NCBI GenBank assembly: GCA_041495205.1
Contig: JBGQCF010000002.1
Span: 62,001 to 126,000, forward strand
Reading direction: 5' to 3'
Origin: JAHFRG01 sp041495205
GTDB lineage: Bacteria; Pseudomonadota; Gammaproteobacteria; Burkholderiales; JAHFRG01
DNA length: 64,000 bases
The position numbers and the translations under genes were made by a program. Below the pieces are notes generated by a model. The model was not told the DNA's origin and did not search any database. It was given only the letters and a program-made list of their open reading frames with translations. This document shows, piece after piece, positions 25,940 through 33,766 of the stretch. Position 1 is the first letter of the stretch. Each line of letters begins with the position of its first letter.

Positions 25940-27145
25940 ATGATCAGGAGCTTTGCAGTTTTTATCGCGGTGACGACGACTCTCTGCAGCGGATTGTCGT
26001 GGGGTGATGAACCTACCGGAGAGGTAAAGAAGGCTGCCGCCAAAGTTGCGATCGAGCTTTGTTCATCGTGCCACGGACCGGGCGGGCAGAGCGTATCGCC
26101 ACAGTTTCCGCGGCTCAACGGCCAGCAACAACACTATCTTACGGCGCAACTGCTTGCGCTCAAGAGCAAGACCCGTGCGGATCCTGAAGCGCATGATTTT
26201 ATGTGGGGCATGGTTAAAAACCTGGATGATTCCACAATTAGCGGCCTGGCTGAATATTATGCCAAGCAGCCTCCCATGCACGGCACAAAAAAAGGCCCCG
26301 CTGCGCTCATCGAAAAAGGAAAAGCGCTTTTCACAAACGGCGTTCCTTCCAAGAAAATACGGGCATGCGCAGACTGCCATGGAGAAAATGCCGGGGGTCA
26401 ATACATATTCCCTCGTACGATCGAAGGTGCATCCATATTTCCTCGTTTGGCCGGGCAGCACGCCGAATATCTGGTGCGGCAGGTTACTGTGATTCAGGAT
26501 AAGCTGCGCGATTCGCCGATTATGCACGGGATTGTTCAACAGCTTTCAGAGGATGAAAAGAAAGCGCTTGCAATATATTTGGAGTCTTTGGCTGACGAAC
26601 CTACCGGAGAGGTAAAGAAAGCTGCCAAAGTTGCGATCGAGCTCTGTTCATCCTGCCACGGACCTGCCGGACAGAGTGTCGCGCCACAATTTCCGCGGCT
26701 CGCCGGCCAGCAACAGCTCTATCTGGCAGCGCAGTTGCGTGCGCTCAAGAGCAAGAGCCGGGCGGATCCCGAGGCGCATGATTTTATGTGGGGCATCGCC
26801 GGAACACTGGATGATTCCTTGATTAGCGGCCTCGCCGAGTATTACGCGAAGCAGCCTCCCATGCACGGCACAAAAGGCCCCGCTGCACTCATCGAGGAAG
26901 GCGAGGCGCTTTTCAAAAATGGCATTCCTTCCAAGAAAATCCCGGCTTGCGCATCCTGCCATGGAGAAAATGCCCGAGGTGCCTCCCTATTCCCTCGTTT
27001 GGCCGGACAGCGCGCCGAATATCTGGTGCGGCAGATTAATGTGATTCAGCAAAATCTGCGCACATCGCCAATTATGCATGGGATTGTGGAGCAGCTCTCG
27101 GAGAAAGAAATGAAAGCGCTTGCGACATACCTAGAATCCTTGTAG
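25940..27145 (+). CDS. Periplasmic four-haem cytochrome c formed by tandem duplication of a c4-type dihaem unit
   Basis: 401 residues with signal peptide (MIRSFAVFIAVTTTLCSGLSWG) and four haem motifs: CSSCH, CADCH, CSSCH, CASCH. The protein is two consecutive copies of about 190 residues, each starting DEPTGEVKKA and holding FPRL-GQQ, Met-containing DFMWG, PPMHGTK and a second haem lobe, which is the c4 architecture. Copy 1 carries an 11-residue insertion around GGQYIFPRTIEG that itself repeats IFPR. Ordinary c4 has about 200 residues. It likely shuttles electrons among membrane complexes, the porin-cytochrome and the periplasmic nitrate/nitrite enzyme. Confidence 0.9.
   Translation: MIRSFAVFIAVTTTLCSGLSWGDEPTGEVKKAAAKVAIELCSSCHGPGGQSVSPQFPRLNGQQQHYLTAQLLALKSKTRADPEAHDFMWGMVKNLDDSTISGLAEYYAKQPPMHGTKKGPAALIEKGKALFTNGVPSKKIRACADCHGENAGGQYIFPRTIEGASIFPRLAGQHAEYLVRQVTVIQDKLRDSPIMHGIVQQLSEDEKKALAIYLESLADEPTGEVKKAAKVAIELCSSCHGPAGQSVAPQFPRLAGQQQLYLAAQLRALKSKSRADPEAHDFMWGIAGTLDDSLISGLAEYYAKQPPMHGTKGPAALIEEGEALFKNGIPSKKIPACASCHGENARGASLFPRLAGQRAEYLVRQINVIQQNLRTSPIMHGIVEQLSEKEMKALATYLESL
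26006..27145 (+). repeat. In-frame tandem duplication inside the cytochrome gene
   Basis: Unit 1 (26006-26593) and unit 2 (26594-27145) align along their length; the start block encoding DEPTGEVKK recurs with an offset of 588 bases (196 codons). DNA similarity is high, including silent sites, implying a fairly recent duplication or gene conversion. Confidence 0.88.
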
Positions 27146-27184
27146 GCCAACCTTGCATTATTCAACAGAGTGGAGATTAAACAC

Positions 27185-27520
27185 ATGAAGCAGACCCCTA
27201 TTAATATCCATCGTCGTGGTTTTCTAAAAATCGGTTCGCTTGCGGCAGCGTTTATCGCGGTAGGCACGCATGCCTTGAAATCCGCTGCACAAGGTGCGCA
27301 GGTAGATGAAAAGGATGTGACAGCACAGAGCTTGGGATACAAGCATGACGCAACCAAGGCCGACAAAGCGAAATTTCCCAAGTATGCAGCAGGGCAGACA
27401 TGCGCGAATTGTCAGCTGTTTCAAGGCAAGCCCGGCGAAGCGTGGGGCCCCTGTCCTATTTTTGCCGGCAAGGTTGTCAACGCCAAGGGCTGGTGTTCAG
27501 CTTACATCAAGAAAGCTTAA
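27185..27520 (+). CDS. High-potential iron-sulfur protein (HiPIP)
   Basis: Small periplasmic electron carrier of 111 residues. Seen: a twin-arginine signal HRRGFLKIGSLAAAF and the four-cysteine HiPIP pattern CANCQLF...GPCPIF...GWCSAY that ligates one [4Fe-4S] cluster cycling at high potential. HiPIPs donate to terminal oxidases, reaction centres or, in iron oxidisers (Iro), take electrons from outer-membrane cytochromes. It follows the four-haem cytochrome by 39 bases and probably belongs to the same electron-transfer group. ATG 27185 is chosen; an upstream in-frame GTG has a poorer setting. Confidence 0.92.
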   Translation: MKQTPINIHRRGFLKIGSLAAAFIAVGTHALKSAAQGAQVDEKDVTAQSLGYKHDATKADKAKFPKYAAGQTCANCQLFQGKPGEAWGPCPIFAGKVVNAKGWCSAYIKKA

Positions 27521-27640
27521 TCCGTCGCTATTGGCGCTGACTGCACTGCCTGAGTGATGCGGCCGGTTCACTCAAGTTTAAGAAATCGCACTCAAGGCGA
27601 CGAAAGTCATGGCCCTTCATCTGGCTGCATGGCGCACCAC

Positions 27641-28999
27641 TCAATCAAGCCGGTCCTGCTCAAGATAATCCGGAACACGGCAGTTCCAGCCTAACTCTTC
27701 CTCGATGCGGTGACGCAGGGCGTCCGCCGCCGCGGGTTCCCCATGGGTTACGAATGTGCGCCGAGGCGGCGTCCTGAAGCCTCTCAGCCAAGCCATGATC
27801 TCGCTGGCATCGGCATGCGCCGAAAGATTGTTGATGGCAGCGACCTCGGCGCGGATCGGCACGTACCCGCCGTGAATCTTCACCGACTCGGCCCCGGCAA
27901 GAATGGACGCGCCGCGCGTGCCGCCGGCCTGGAATCCGGAAAAGAGAATGGTGTTGCGGGGGTCGGGGGCGAAAGCTTTCAGGTGATGCACGACTCGGCC
28001 GCCTGTGGCCATGCCGCTTGCCGCGATGATAATCATGGGGCCGCGCTTGTTGTTGAGGCTCTTCGATTCTTTCGCACTGTTGACGATGTGGGCGGTCGTG
28101 CACATCGCATCACACTGTTCCGGCGTCAACCTGTGCTCGCCGAGGTGATTGTGAAATACCTGCGTCACATCGGCTGCCATCGGGCTGTTGAGAAATACCG
28201 GAAGGTCGGGAATAGTTTTCTCTGCCTTTAACAAGTGGATGTAATAGAGAAGCGTCTGGGCACGGCCGACCGCAAATGCGGGAATGATGACGACTCCACC
28301 TCGTTTGGCGGTGCGGTTGATGATCTCCGCTAGTTTCAGGCGCGGGTCAGCCGGATCGTGCCGGCGATCACCATAAGTGGATTCGACCACCAGATAATCG
28401 GCTGTCTCGATCGTCTTGGGCGCGGGCATCACCATGTCGTTGGGACGCCCGATGTCCCCGGAGAACAGGATTGACGTTTCCGGGCTGCGAATGGATACGA
28501 ATGCAGAACCGAGAATATGCCCTGAAGGAAGGAATTGCACTTTGAGTTCCTTTTCCAGAACCCACTCGGCGTCGAAATCGAGCGGCGAGAAGAGCTTCAG
28601 ACAATTTCCGGCATCCTCCTTTGTATAAAGCGGCAGTGCCGGCTTGTGCTTGGAGAATCCCTGCCGATTCGCATATTCGGCTTCTTCTTCCTGCAGATGA
28701 CCGCTGTCGGGAAGCAGGATCTCACAGAGATCACGGGTCGCATGCGTGCAGTAGATCCGCCCCGTGAAACCGTTTTTAGCGAGCAGCGGGATGTAACCAC
28801 TGTGATCGATGTGAGCATGGGTAAGGACTACAGCGTTGATGGTCTGGGGATCGACGGGCAACGGCTCCCAGTTTCTCAGGCGCAATTGTTTAAAGCCCTG
28901 GAACAGTCCGCAGTCAATAAGAATCTTTTTCGAGCCTGTGCTCACCAGATACTTTGATCCTGTGACGGTGCCCGTTGCGCCCAGGAATTGGATTTTCAT
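27641..28999 (-). CDS. Metallo-beta-lactamase-fold RNA hydrolase with beta-CASP domain
   Basis: 452 residues. Seen: zinc motif HAHIDHSG (about residues 61-68), SGHILGSA, FSGDIG, a beta-CASP block (IIPAFAVGRAQTLLYYI, SPMAADVT), GMATGGRVVHHL and a C-terminal RNA-specificity part with LSAHADASEIMAWL and THGEP. These are hallmarks of the CPSF/YSH1-like bacterial exonuclease family; the likely role is RNA cleavage in the cytoplasm. It is transcribed 47 bases downstream of ftsH on the same strand. A separate N-terminal remnant of a related gene lies at 30899-31020. Confidence 0.9.
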   Translation of the reverse strand: MKIQFLGATGTVTGSKYLVSTGSKKILIDCGLFQGFKQLRLRNWEPLPVDPQTINAVVLTHAHIDHSGYIPLLAKNGFTGRIYCTHATRDLCEILLPDSGHLQEEEAEYANRQGFSKHKPALPLYTKEDAGNCLKLFSPLDFDAEWVLEKELKVQFLPSGHILGSAFVSIRSPETSILFSGDIGRPNDMVMPAPKTIETADYLVVESTYGDRRHDPADPRLKLAEIINRTAKRGGVVIIPAFAVGRAQTLLYYIHLLKAEKTIPDLPVFLNSPMAADVTQVFHNHLGEHRLTPEQCDAMCTTAHIVNSAKESKSLNNKRGPMIIIAASGMATGGRVVHHLKAFAPDPRNTILFSGFQAGGTRGASILAGAESVKIHGGYVPIRAEVAAINNLSAHADASEIMAWLRGFRTPPRRTFVTHGEPAAADALRHRIEEELGWNCRVPDYLEQDRLD

Positions 29000-29046
29000 G
29001 ATTTTCCGCGATAGAGCTGCTTGAATGTTGTGTCGGTCGGCGAGGC

Positions 29047-30855
29047 TTATTGCGGGTTCGCTGCGATCAGCTTGAGATCATCTTCGACAAGCGTTTCCTT
29101 GCTCAATAGCAGTTCGGCTCCCTTCTCGAGGTTCTTCCGCCGTTTGCTGAGCAGCCCGACCGCCCGTTCGAAGGCGCTGCCCACAAGCGCCCGAATTGCA
29201 CTGTCAATTTCCCGAGCTGTTTCTTCGCTGTAGCTTCGCTCCTGCGCGAGTGCCGGGCCTTCCAAAAATACCGAGCGCGGGGCTTCGTAGGTCACTTGCC
29301 CCAGCTTTTCGTCCATCCCGTAGCGCATGACCATGCTACGTGCGATGTCCGTCGCTTTCGCCAGGTCATCGGCTGCGCCAGTCGAGAGTTTCCCTAACAC
29401 GATGTGTTCCGCTGCCCGGCCGCCGAGCAGCACCGTCATCTTGTTCTCCAGTTCCTCGCGGGTCATGAGAAAACGGTCTTCGATCGGACGCTGAATGGTG
29501 TAGCCGAGCGCGCCGATGCCGCGCGGGATGATCGAAATCTTGTGCACCACATCAACGCCGGGCAGCGACATCGCCACCAGCGCATGCCCCATCTCATGGT
29601 AGGCAACCACTTTGCGCTCCAACGGGTTGAGAATCCGGTTTTTCTTTTCCAGCCCGGCGACGATACGCTCGACCGCCGCGGTAAAATCGGCGAGCGTCAC
29701 GGCTTCCGCTACGCGACGTGTGGCAAGCAATGCCGCCTCGTTGACGAGGTTGGCGATGTCGGCGCCGGTAAATCCCGGTGTGAGCGCGGCGATCTGCTCG
29801 ACGTCAGTGTCCGGGGCAAGCTTTACCTTCTTTAGATGCACGTTCAGAATTTGTACCCGTCCTTTCTTGTCCGGCCGGTCCACCAGCACTTGCCGATCGA
29901 ACCGGCCGGCACGCAATAGTGCTGTATCCAGGATTTCCGGCCGGTTGGTCGCGGCGAGCAGGATCAGGCCCTGGCTTGGGTCGAAGCCGTCCATTTCGGA
30001 TAGCAACTGATTCAGCGTTTGCTCCTTCTCGTCGTGGCCAGCCAGGGGATACGCGGCGCGGGCGCGCCCCAGCGCGTCCAGCTCATCGATGAAAATTATG
30101 GCGGGTGCTTTCTTGCGCCCCTGTTCGAACAGGTCGCGCACACGTGCCGCGCCGACCCCAACGAACATTTCCACAAACTCCGAGCCGCTGATTGAGAAAA
30201 ATGGCACGCCCGCTTCGCCGGCGACGGCGCGCGCAAGCAGCGTCTTTCCGGTTCCCGGCGGGCCGACGAGCAGCACACCTTTCGGGATGCGCCCGCCGAG
30301 CCGGCTGTAGCGCTGCGGGTCTTTGAGGAACCCGACGACTTCCCTCAACTCTTCCTTCGCCTCATCCACACCCGCAACATCTTCAAACGTTACCTTGGTA
30401 TCCGTTTCCATGTAGACCTTGGCCTTGCTCTTGCCGATTGAGAGAAACCCACCCCCCATGCCGCCTTGCTCGGCCATTCTCTTGGCGAGGAACATCCACA
30501 CCACAAGAAACACAAGTGCCGGCACAACCCAACCCAAGATGTCCCGAAAGAGCCTGCTCTCAACGACCCCGGTGTACTTTACGTCGTATTGCGAGAGATC
30601 ACGCGCAAGCTCTGGATTGACCGGAGTCGTTACAAAGCGGCTACGCCCGTCCGGGAGCGGTTCTTTGTACACCCCTTGGATAGTGTTGCTGCCAATCGTG
30701 ATCTCTTTAATCTTGCCGGCTTTTAGATGATGCTGGAACTCGCTGTAGGAAATCGGCTCGACTTGCGTCATCGTCATCCATGCGTCTCGCAGCCACAAGA
30801 CTCCAAGGATGGCAATGATCAAGTACCAAAGGTTGAATTGAGTCTGCTTTTCCAT
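29047..30855 (-). CDS. ftsH: ATP-dependent zinc metalloprotease FtsH
   Basis: Membrane-anchored AAA+ protease of 602 residues that degrades damaged membrane and regulatory proteins. Seen: TM1 (LWYLIIAILGVLWL), periplasmic FtsH_ext domain, TM2 (about 108-125, VVPALVFLVVWMFLA), Walker A GPPGTGKT at 198-205, Walker B FIDELDALG, SRH region ATNRPEILDTALLRAGRFDR, and zinc site HEMGH near 420. ATG 30855 follows GGAGG. Because it lies in an accessory set with a P-type ATPase and an archaeal-type MAT, it may be an extra copy beside a housekeeping ftsH elsewhere; that is inference. Confidence 0.93.
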   Translation of the reverse strand: MEKQTQFNLWYLIIAILGVLWLRDAWMTMTQVEPISYSEFQHHLKAGKIKEITIGSNTIQGVYKEPLPDGRSRFVTTPVNPELARDLSQYDVKYTGVVESRLFRDILGWVVPALVFLVVWMFLAKRMAEQGGMGGGFLSIGKSKAKVYMETDTKVTFEDVAGVDEAKEELREVVGFLKDPQRYSRLGGRIPKGVLLVGPPGTGKTLLARAVAGEAGVPFFSISGSEFVEMFVGVGAARVRDLFEQGRKKAPAIIFIDELDALGRARAAYPLAGHDEKEQTLNQLLSEMDGFDPSQGLILLAATNRPEILDTALLRAGRFDRQVLVDRPDKKGRVQILNVHLKKVKLAPDTDVEQIAALTPGFTGADIANLVNEAALLATRRVAEAVTLADFTAAVERIVAGLEKKNRILNPLERKVVAYHEMGHALVAMSLPGVDVVHKISIIPRGIGALGYTIQRPIEDRFLMTREELENKMTVLLGGRAAEHIVLGKLSTGAADDLAKATDIARSMVMRYGMDEKLGQVTYEAPRSVFLEGPALAQERSYSEETAREIDSAIRALVGSAFERAVGLLSKRRKNLEKGAELLLSKETLVEDDLKLIAANPQ

Positions 30856-30898
30856 ATCGTCCTCCGACTTCGCGGTTCGGATCCCCGATCCATAAAAT

Positions 30899-31020
30899 GG
30901 CGCAATTGTTTGAAGCCCTGGAACAGTCCGCAATCCACCAGCACGCGTTTACCACCCGCTTCCACGAGATACTTTGAGCCGGTCACCGTGCCGGTCGCGC
31001 CAAGATGCGTCTCAATGTAC
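30899..31020 (-). pseudogene. N-terminal remnant of a second beta-CASP RNA hydrolase
   Basis: On the minus strand the frame reads LGATGTVTGSKYLVEAGG then KRVLVDCGLFQGFKQLR, which aligns with the first 40 residues of the intact hydrolase (start 28999). DNA 30899-31005 matches 28879-28987 at roughly 80%. After FKQLRH the similarity stops and the ftsH upstream region begins; the initiation codon is gone and the 5' end overlaps the MAT stop codon. It is a leftover of an earlier MAT-hydrolase arrangement. Confidence 0.8.
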
Positions 31021-32202
31021 TAGTATGGTCCCGCTTATGATGAGATGGCTGACTTCCTCGATGCGGTCTAGGCGGCGATCGGCGATGCGCTTGATTTCCG
31101 AGGCAAGAGATGCGGTGACGCCGTGTTTTGCCGCGACCTCGACGGCGAGCAACTGTGGACAGTCAATCGGCTCACCGATGGCCGACACGATCTGGACGTT
31201 CGCTTCTTCCACTTCCTCGAACTGCTCGCAGATGTCGCGCGCTATGAGCATCGCCAGCACGTTATAAAGCTTGCCGACATGCGCGACCGGGTTCTTTCCG
31301 GCCGCGGCCTCGAGTGACATGGCGCGGCCGGGCGTGATAAGACCGCTCACGCGGTTGCCGCGGCCGACCTGGCCGTCGTCGCCCATCTCGGCGCTAAGGC
31401 CGGATACCGTGAGATAGACTCCGGATTCATCGGTCGCACCATCGTCGTCGAGGTTGTTGATTCTGAGCACCGCGGGAAGCTCCAGGCGCTCGAGAAGGTA
31501 ATGCTGAACCGAGTGCTTGATCTCGAAATAGTCGCGGACACCTTGAACGTGACGGTCAACGAACGCAAGGGCGACCGTGAGGTTGAGCGAAGTCTTGATC
31601 CGATGGGCAATGATCTTGTAGTCGTCGCCGGCCGCGGGAAAGGCTTGTCTGAATTCCGGCGAGCGCAGCATCGCGGCGACAGCGAGCACGGTTTTTTCAG
31701 TGGTCGAATACGGGGCAAAGCCCGCGCCGAATGAGCTGTCGTTCGCCAACGGCACTTCGGACGTCTCGGCAAAGACACGTTTGAGATTGAGGCTGCCTTC
31801 GCGTATCTCGGTAACGATTTCGAAAATGCCGGAGTCGCATCGCAGGTTCCCCGAGAGACAGCGTCGGGCGGCATCCATCGCGATTTGCCGCACATCTATA
31901 CGGGCGTCGGGACGCGTCGCCCTGCCACACAGGATCAGCTTGACCCGTTGCACGATGGCGCCTCCGCCGAAGCGGGGAGCGCTTTCGCCCGCAACCAGCA
32001 GGCCCTTGTCGAGGTTATGGTGCAGAACCCGGCCGTAATGCTGCAGGTAGGCAAGGGAAAGCTCGCGCGAAGCTGCTTCGCAGGTTGCATCCATGATTGA
32101 GTCCGGATGCCCGACACCCTTGTGCTCGCAGATCTCGATGTCGCGCTTTCCGAGCGGTACCCCGGCCAGAGCGTCCACAATTATGTTTCTCCCCGAAGTC
32201 AT
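31012..32202 (-). CDS. Archaeal-type S-adenosylmethionine synthetase
   Basis: Makes S-adenosylmethionine from methionine and ATP. The 396 residues match the archaeal MAT family (PF01941 type), not bacterial MetK: CEHKGVGHPDSIMDATCEAASREL near the N-terminus, HHNLDKGLLVAGES, GGGAIVQRVKLILCGRAT, NNLDDDGATDESGVYLTVSGLSAEMGDDGQVGRGNR seen as short motifs, and KNPVAHVGKLYN. ATG 32202 is preferred; an in-frame TTG lies 18 bases upstream. This type is uncommon in bacteria and implies horizontal acquisition. The next gene upstream is a methyltransferase-like membrane protein that could use its product. The stop overlaps the hydrolase remnant. Confidence 0.88.
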   Translation of the reverse strand: MTSGRNIIVDALAGVPLGKRDIEICEHKGVGHPDSIMDATCEAASRELSLAYLQHYGRVLHHNLDKGLLVAGESAPRFGGGAIVQRVKLILCGRATRPDARIDVRQIAMDAARRCLSGNLRCDSGIFEIVTEIREGSLNLKRVFAETSEVPLANDSSFGAGFAPYSTTEKTVLAVAAMLRSPEFRQAFPAAGDDYKIIAHRIKTSLNLTVALAFVDRHVQGVRDYFEIKHSVQHYLLERLELPAVLRINNLDDDGATDESGVYLTVSGLSAEMGDDGQVGRGNRVSGLITPGRAMSLEAAAGKNPVAHVGKLYNVLAMLIARDICEQFEEVEEANVQIVSAIGEPIDCPQLLAVEVAAKHGVTASLASEIKRIADRRLDRIEEVSHLIISGTILVH

Positions 32203-32314
32203 CTGTTGTTCATCCGGCAACTGGTGGCGTAAGGCGTAACACTCCTCTTCAGATCATGGCGTTGAAATTCGGCGTACCACCTTACCCGCGCAGCGCGCGG
32301 TTGCCGTACGGCAG

Positions 32315-32971
32315 TCATCCGTGGTGCAACGGTCTGCGATCCCAGGAGGGAATGAATCCAGGCGTGTTCTCCATGTAGCGCCTATAGTCATCTCCGAACT
32401 CTGCAATGGCCTCCTTTTCTTCGCGGCGCGCCAGCCGGACGTACATGTAAACCAGCACCGGGAACATCGCGAGGGTCAGCAACGTCGGCCACTGAAACAG
32501 GAAACCGAACATGATGAGCACGAACGCGACATACTGCGGATGGCGGATACGTGCGTAGGGACCGGCGGTCGCGAGCGCGCGCTTGCGCTGCGCGGCGTAG
32601 AGCACCTGCCACGCCGAGGAGAGCAACCAGAAGCCGCCGCCGATGAATACGAAGCTCAATAAATGAAACGGTCCAAAGTGCGGGTTGGCGCGCCAACCGA
32701 ACAGCATCTCCAACAGATGGCCGGCATCGTGCGCGAGCCAATCCACTCCAGGATAACGGCTCTGGAGCCAGCCCGAAAGCAGATAAATAGTGAGCGGATA
32801 GCCGTACATTTCGGTAAAGAGCGCGATGATGAATGCGGAGAAAGCGCCGAAAGAGCGCCAGTCGCGCGAGCTCTGCGGCTTGGCGAAGCTGAAGGCGAAG
32901 ATGATGAACACGGCCGAATTGATGATCACCAGCATCCACAACCCGTAGGCCGGAGAGTCTGTTTGGTTCAT
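32315..32971 (-). CDS. Isoprenylcysteine carboxyl methyltransferase (ICMT/PEMT)-like membrane protein
   Basis: Integral membrane protein of 218 residues with five or so helices. The C-terminal signature GPYARIRHPQYVAF...EEKEAIAEFGDDYRRYMENTPGFIP is that of the ICMT/phospholipid methyltransferase superfamily, whose RHPxY and E-x-Y motifs bind S-adenosylmethionine. The substrate in bacteria is generally unknown. It overlaps the start of the DUF2933 gene by four bases (ATGA), so they are translationally coupled, and lies just before the archaeal-type MAT, a possible supplier of its methyl donor. Confidence 0.83.
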   Translation of the reverse strand: MNQTDSPAYGLWMLVIINSAVFIIFAFSFAKPQSSRDWRSFGAFSAFIIALFTEMYGYPLTIYLLSGWLQSRYPGVDWLAHDAGHLLEMLFGWRANPHFGPFHLLSFVFIGGGFWLLSSAWQVLYAAQRKRALATAGPYARIRHPQYVAFVLIMFGFLFQWPTLLTLAMFPVLVYMYVRLARREEKEAIAEFGDDYRRYMENTPGFIPSWDRRPLHHG

Positions 32972-33228
32972 TTGCGTTCTCCTTTTCGGTCGTTGTCGGA
33001 ACGGGTGCCCTCGTGTTCATGTTTCTGATGGCCACTGTGTCTGTGATGAAATAAATGCATCAGTGGACAGGCGAGCAGGAAAAGGAAAGGCAGGTAATAG
33101 AGCAGCCCTGTGAGGTGTGCTCGATGCTCGGTGATAAGAAAGAATCCCGCGATCAACAGAAAGCCGATAAATACAAATTTCCCTATCGAATTCGACGAAT
33201 TGTGGTCTTGCCCAGGATCATGATTCAT
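32968..33228 (-). CDS. DUF2933-family small membrane protein
   Basis: 86 residues with two helices (IGKFVFIGFLLIAGFFLITEH and LTGLLYYLPFLFLLACPLMHLF) followed by a His-rich tail (HHRHSGHQKHEHEG). The HxxHLF/CPLMHLFHH pattern is characteristic of DUF2933 proteins, which occur with copper and heavy-metal resistance genes. The histidine tail could bind metal. Function is not known. Coupled to the downstream methyltransferase by a four-base overlap. Confidence 0.8.
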   Translation of the reverse strand: MNHDPGQDHNSSNSIGKFVFIGFLLIAGFFLITEHRAHLTGLLYYLPFLFLLACPLMHLFHHRHSGHQKHEHEGTRSDNDRKGERK

Positions 33229-33253
33229 GTTGATGCTCCTTCCAATATTCCAT

Positions 33254-33766
33254 TCAGCGGGGCGCCTTGAAGCTCGGATGAGTGAAATAAAAAGCTGCTT
33301 TAAGTTGGCGTGATTCTGTCGGTAGCCAGATTTCGACGTCTATCTTAAACGGGCCGCGTCCGATCATGGGGAAATAATTTCCGTAGGTCATGGAGTCGGC
33401 GATCCTCATGGGTTCCATCTTCTTCTTGACGCTGGCCAATCCGATCTCGCCGACGCGAGCCTCCACGGCAGCGTCGCTCACGTGGTCGCCGCTCCCGTCA
33501 TTGATGATGGACACCATGATGTGGTGAGTATCCCCGGCGGTTTTGGCCCCACCGTGCATGGTGGCTTCAGGGTGCGGTTGTGCATGCCCCTTCACGATTT
33601 CTGCTGGGACGATTCCGAGATAGATCGAGAAGCCGCCGACGACCTTGTGGTAATCGGTCTGCGCCGCAGCGGAAGTGGTTCCAAGCAGGACCCCCGAGGC
33701 CAGCGCGAGTCCGAAGATGCGAGCCAAGAACGTTCGGAACATAATCATAGTCAGGCGTGGTCGCAT
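33254..33766 (-). CDS. Exported protein of unknown function in the copper-associated cluster
   Basis: 170 residues with a clear signal peptide (FRTFLARIFGLALASGVLLGTTSAAAQ, cleavage near residue 36). The mature part contains YHKVVGGFSIYLGIVPAEIVKGH, HPEATMHGG, THHIMVSIINDGSG and a final beta-sandwich-like region GPFKIDVEIWLPTE. Several His and Met residues (HAQPHPEATMH, THHIM) could bind copper, but no known motif is recognised. The start ATG 33766 overlaps the 3' end of the upstream gene by 16 bases, indicating coupled translation. Confidence 0.7.
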   Translation of the reverse strand: MRPRLTMIMFRTFLARIFGLALASGVLLGTTSAAAQTDYHKVVGGFSIYLGIVPAEIVKGHAQPHPEATMHGGAKTAGDTHHIMVSIINDGSGDHVSDAAVEARVGEIGLASVKKKMEPMRIADSMTYGNYFPMIGRGPFKIDVEIWLPTESRQLKAAFYFTHPSFKAPR

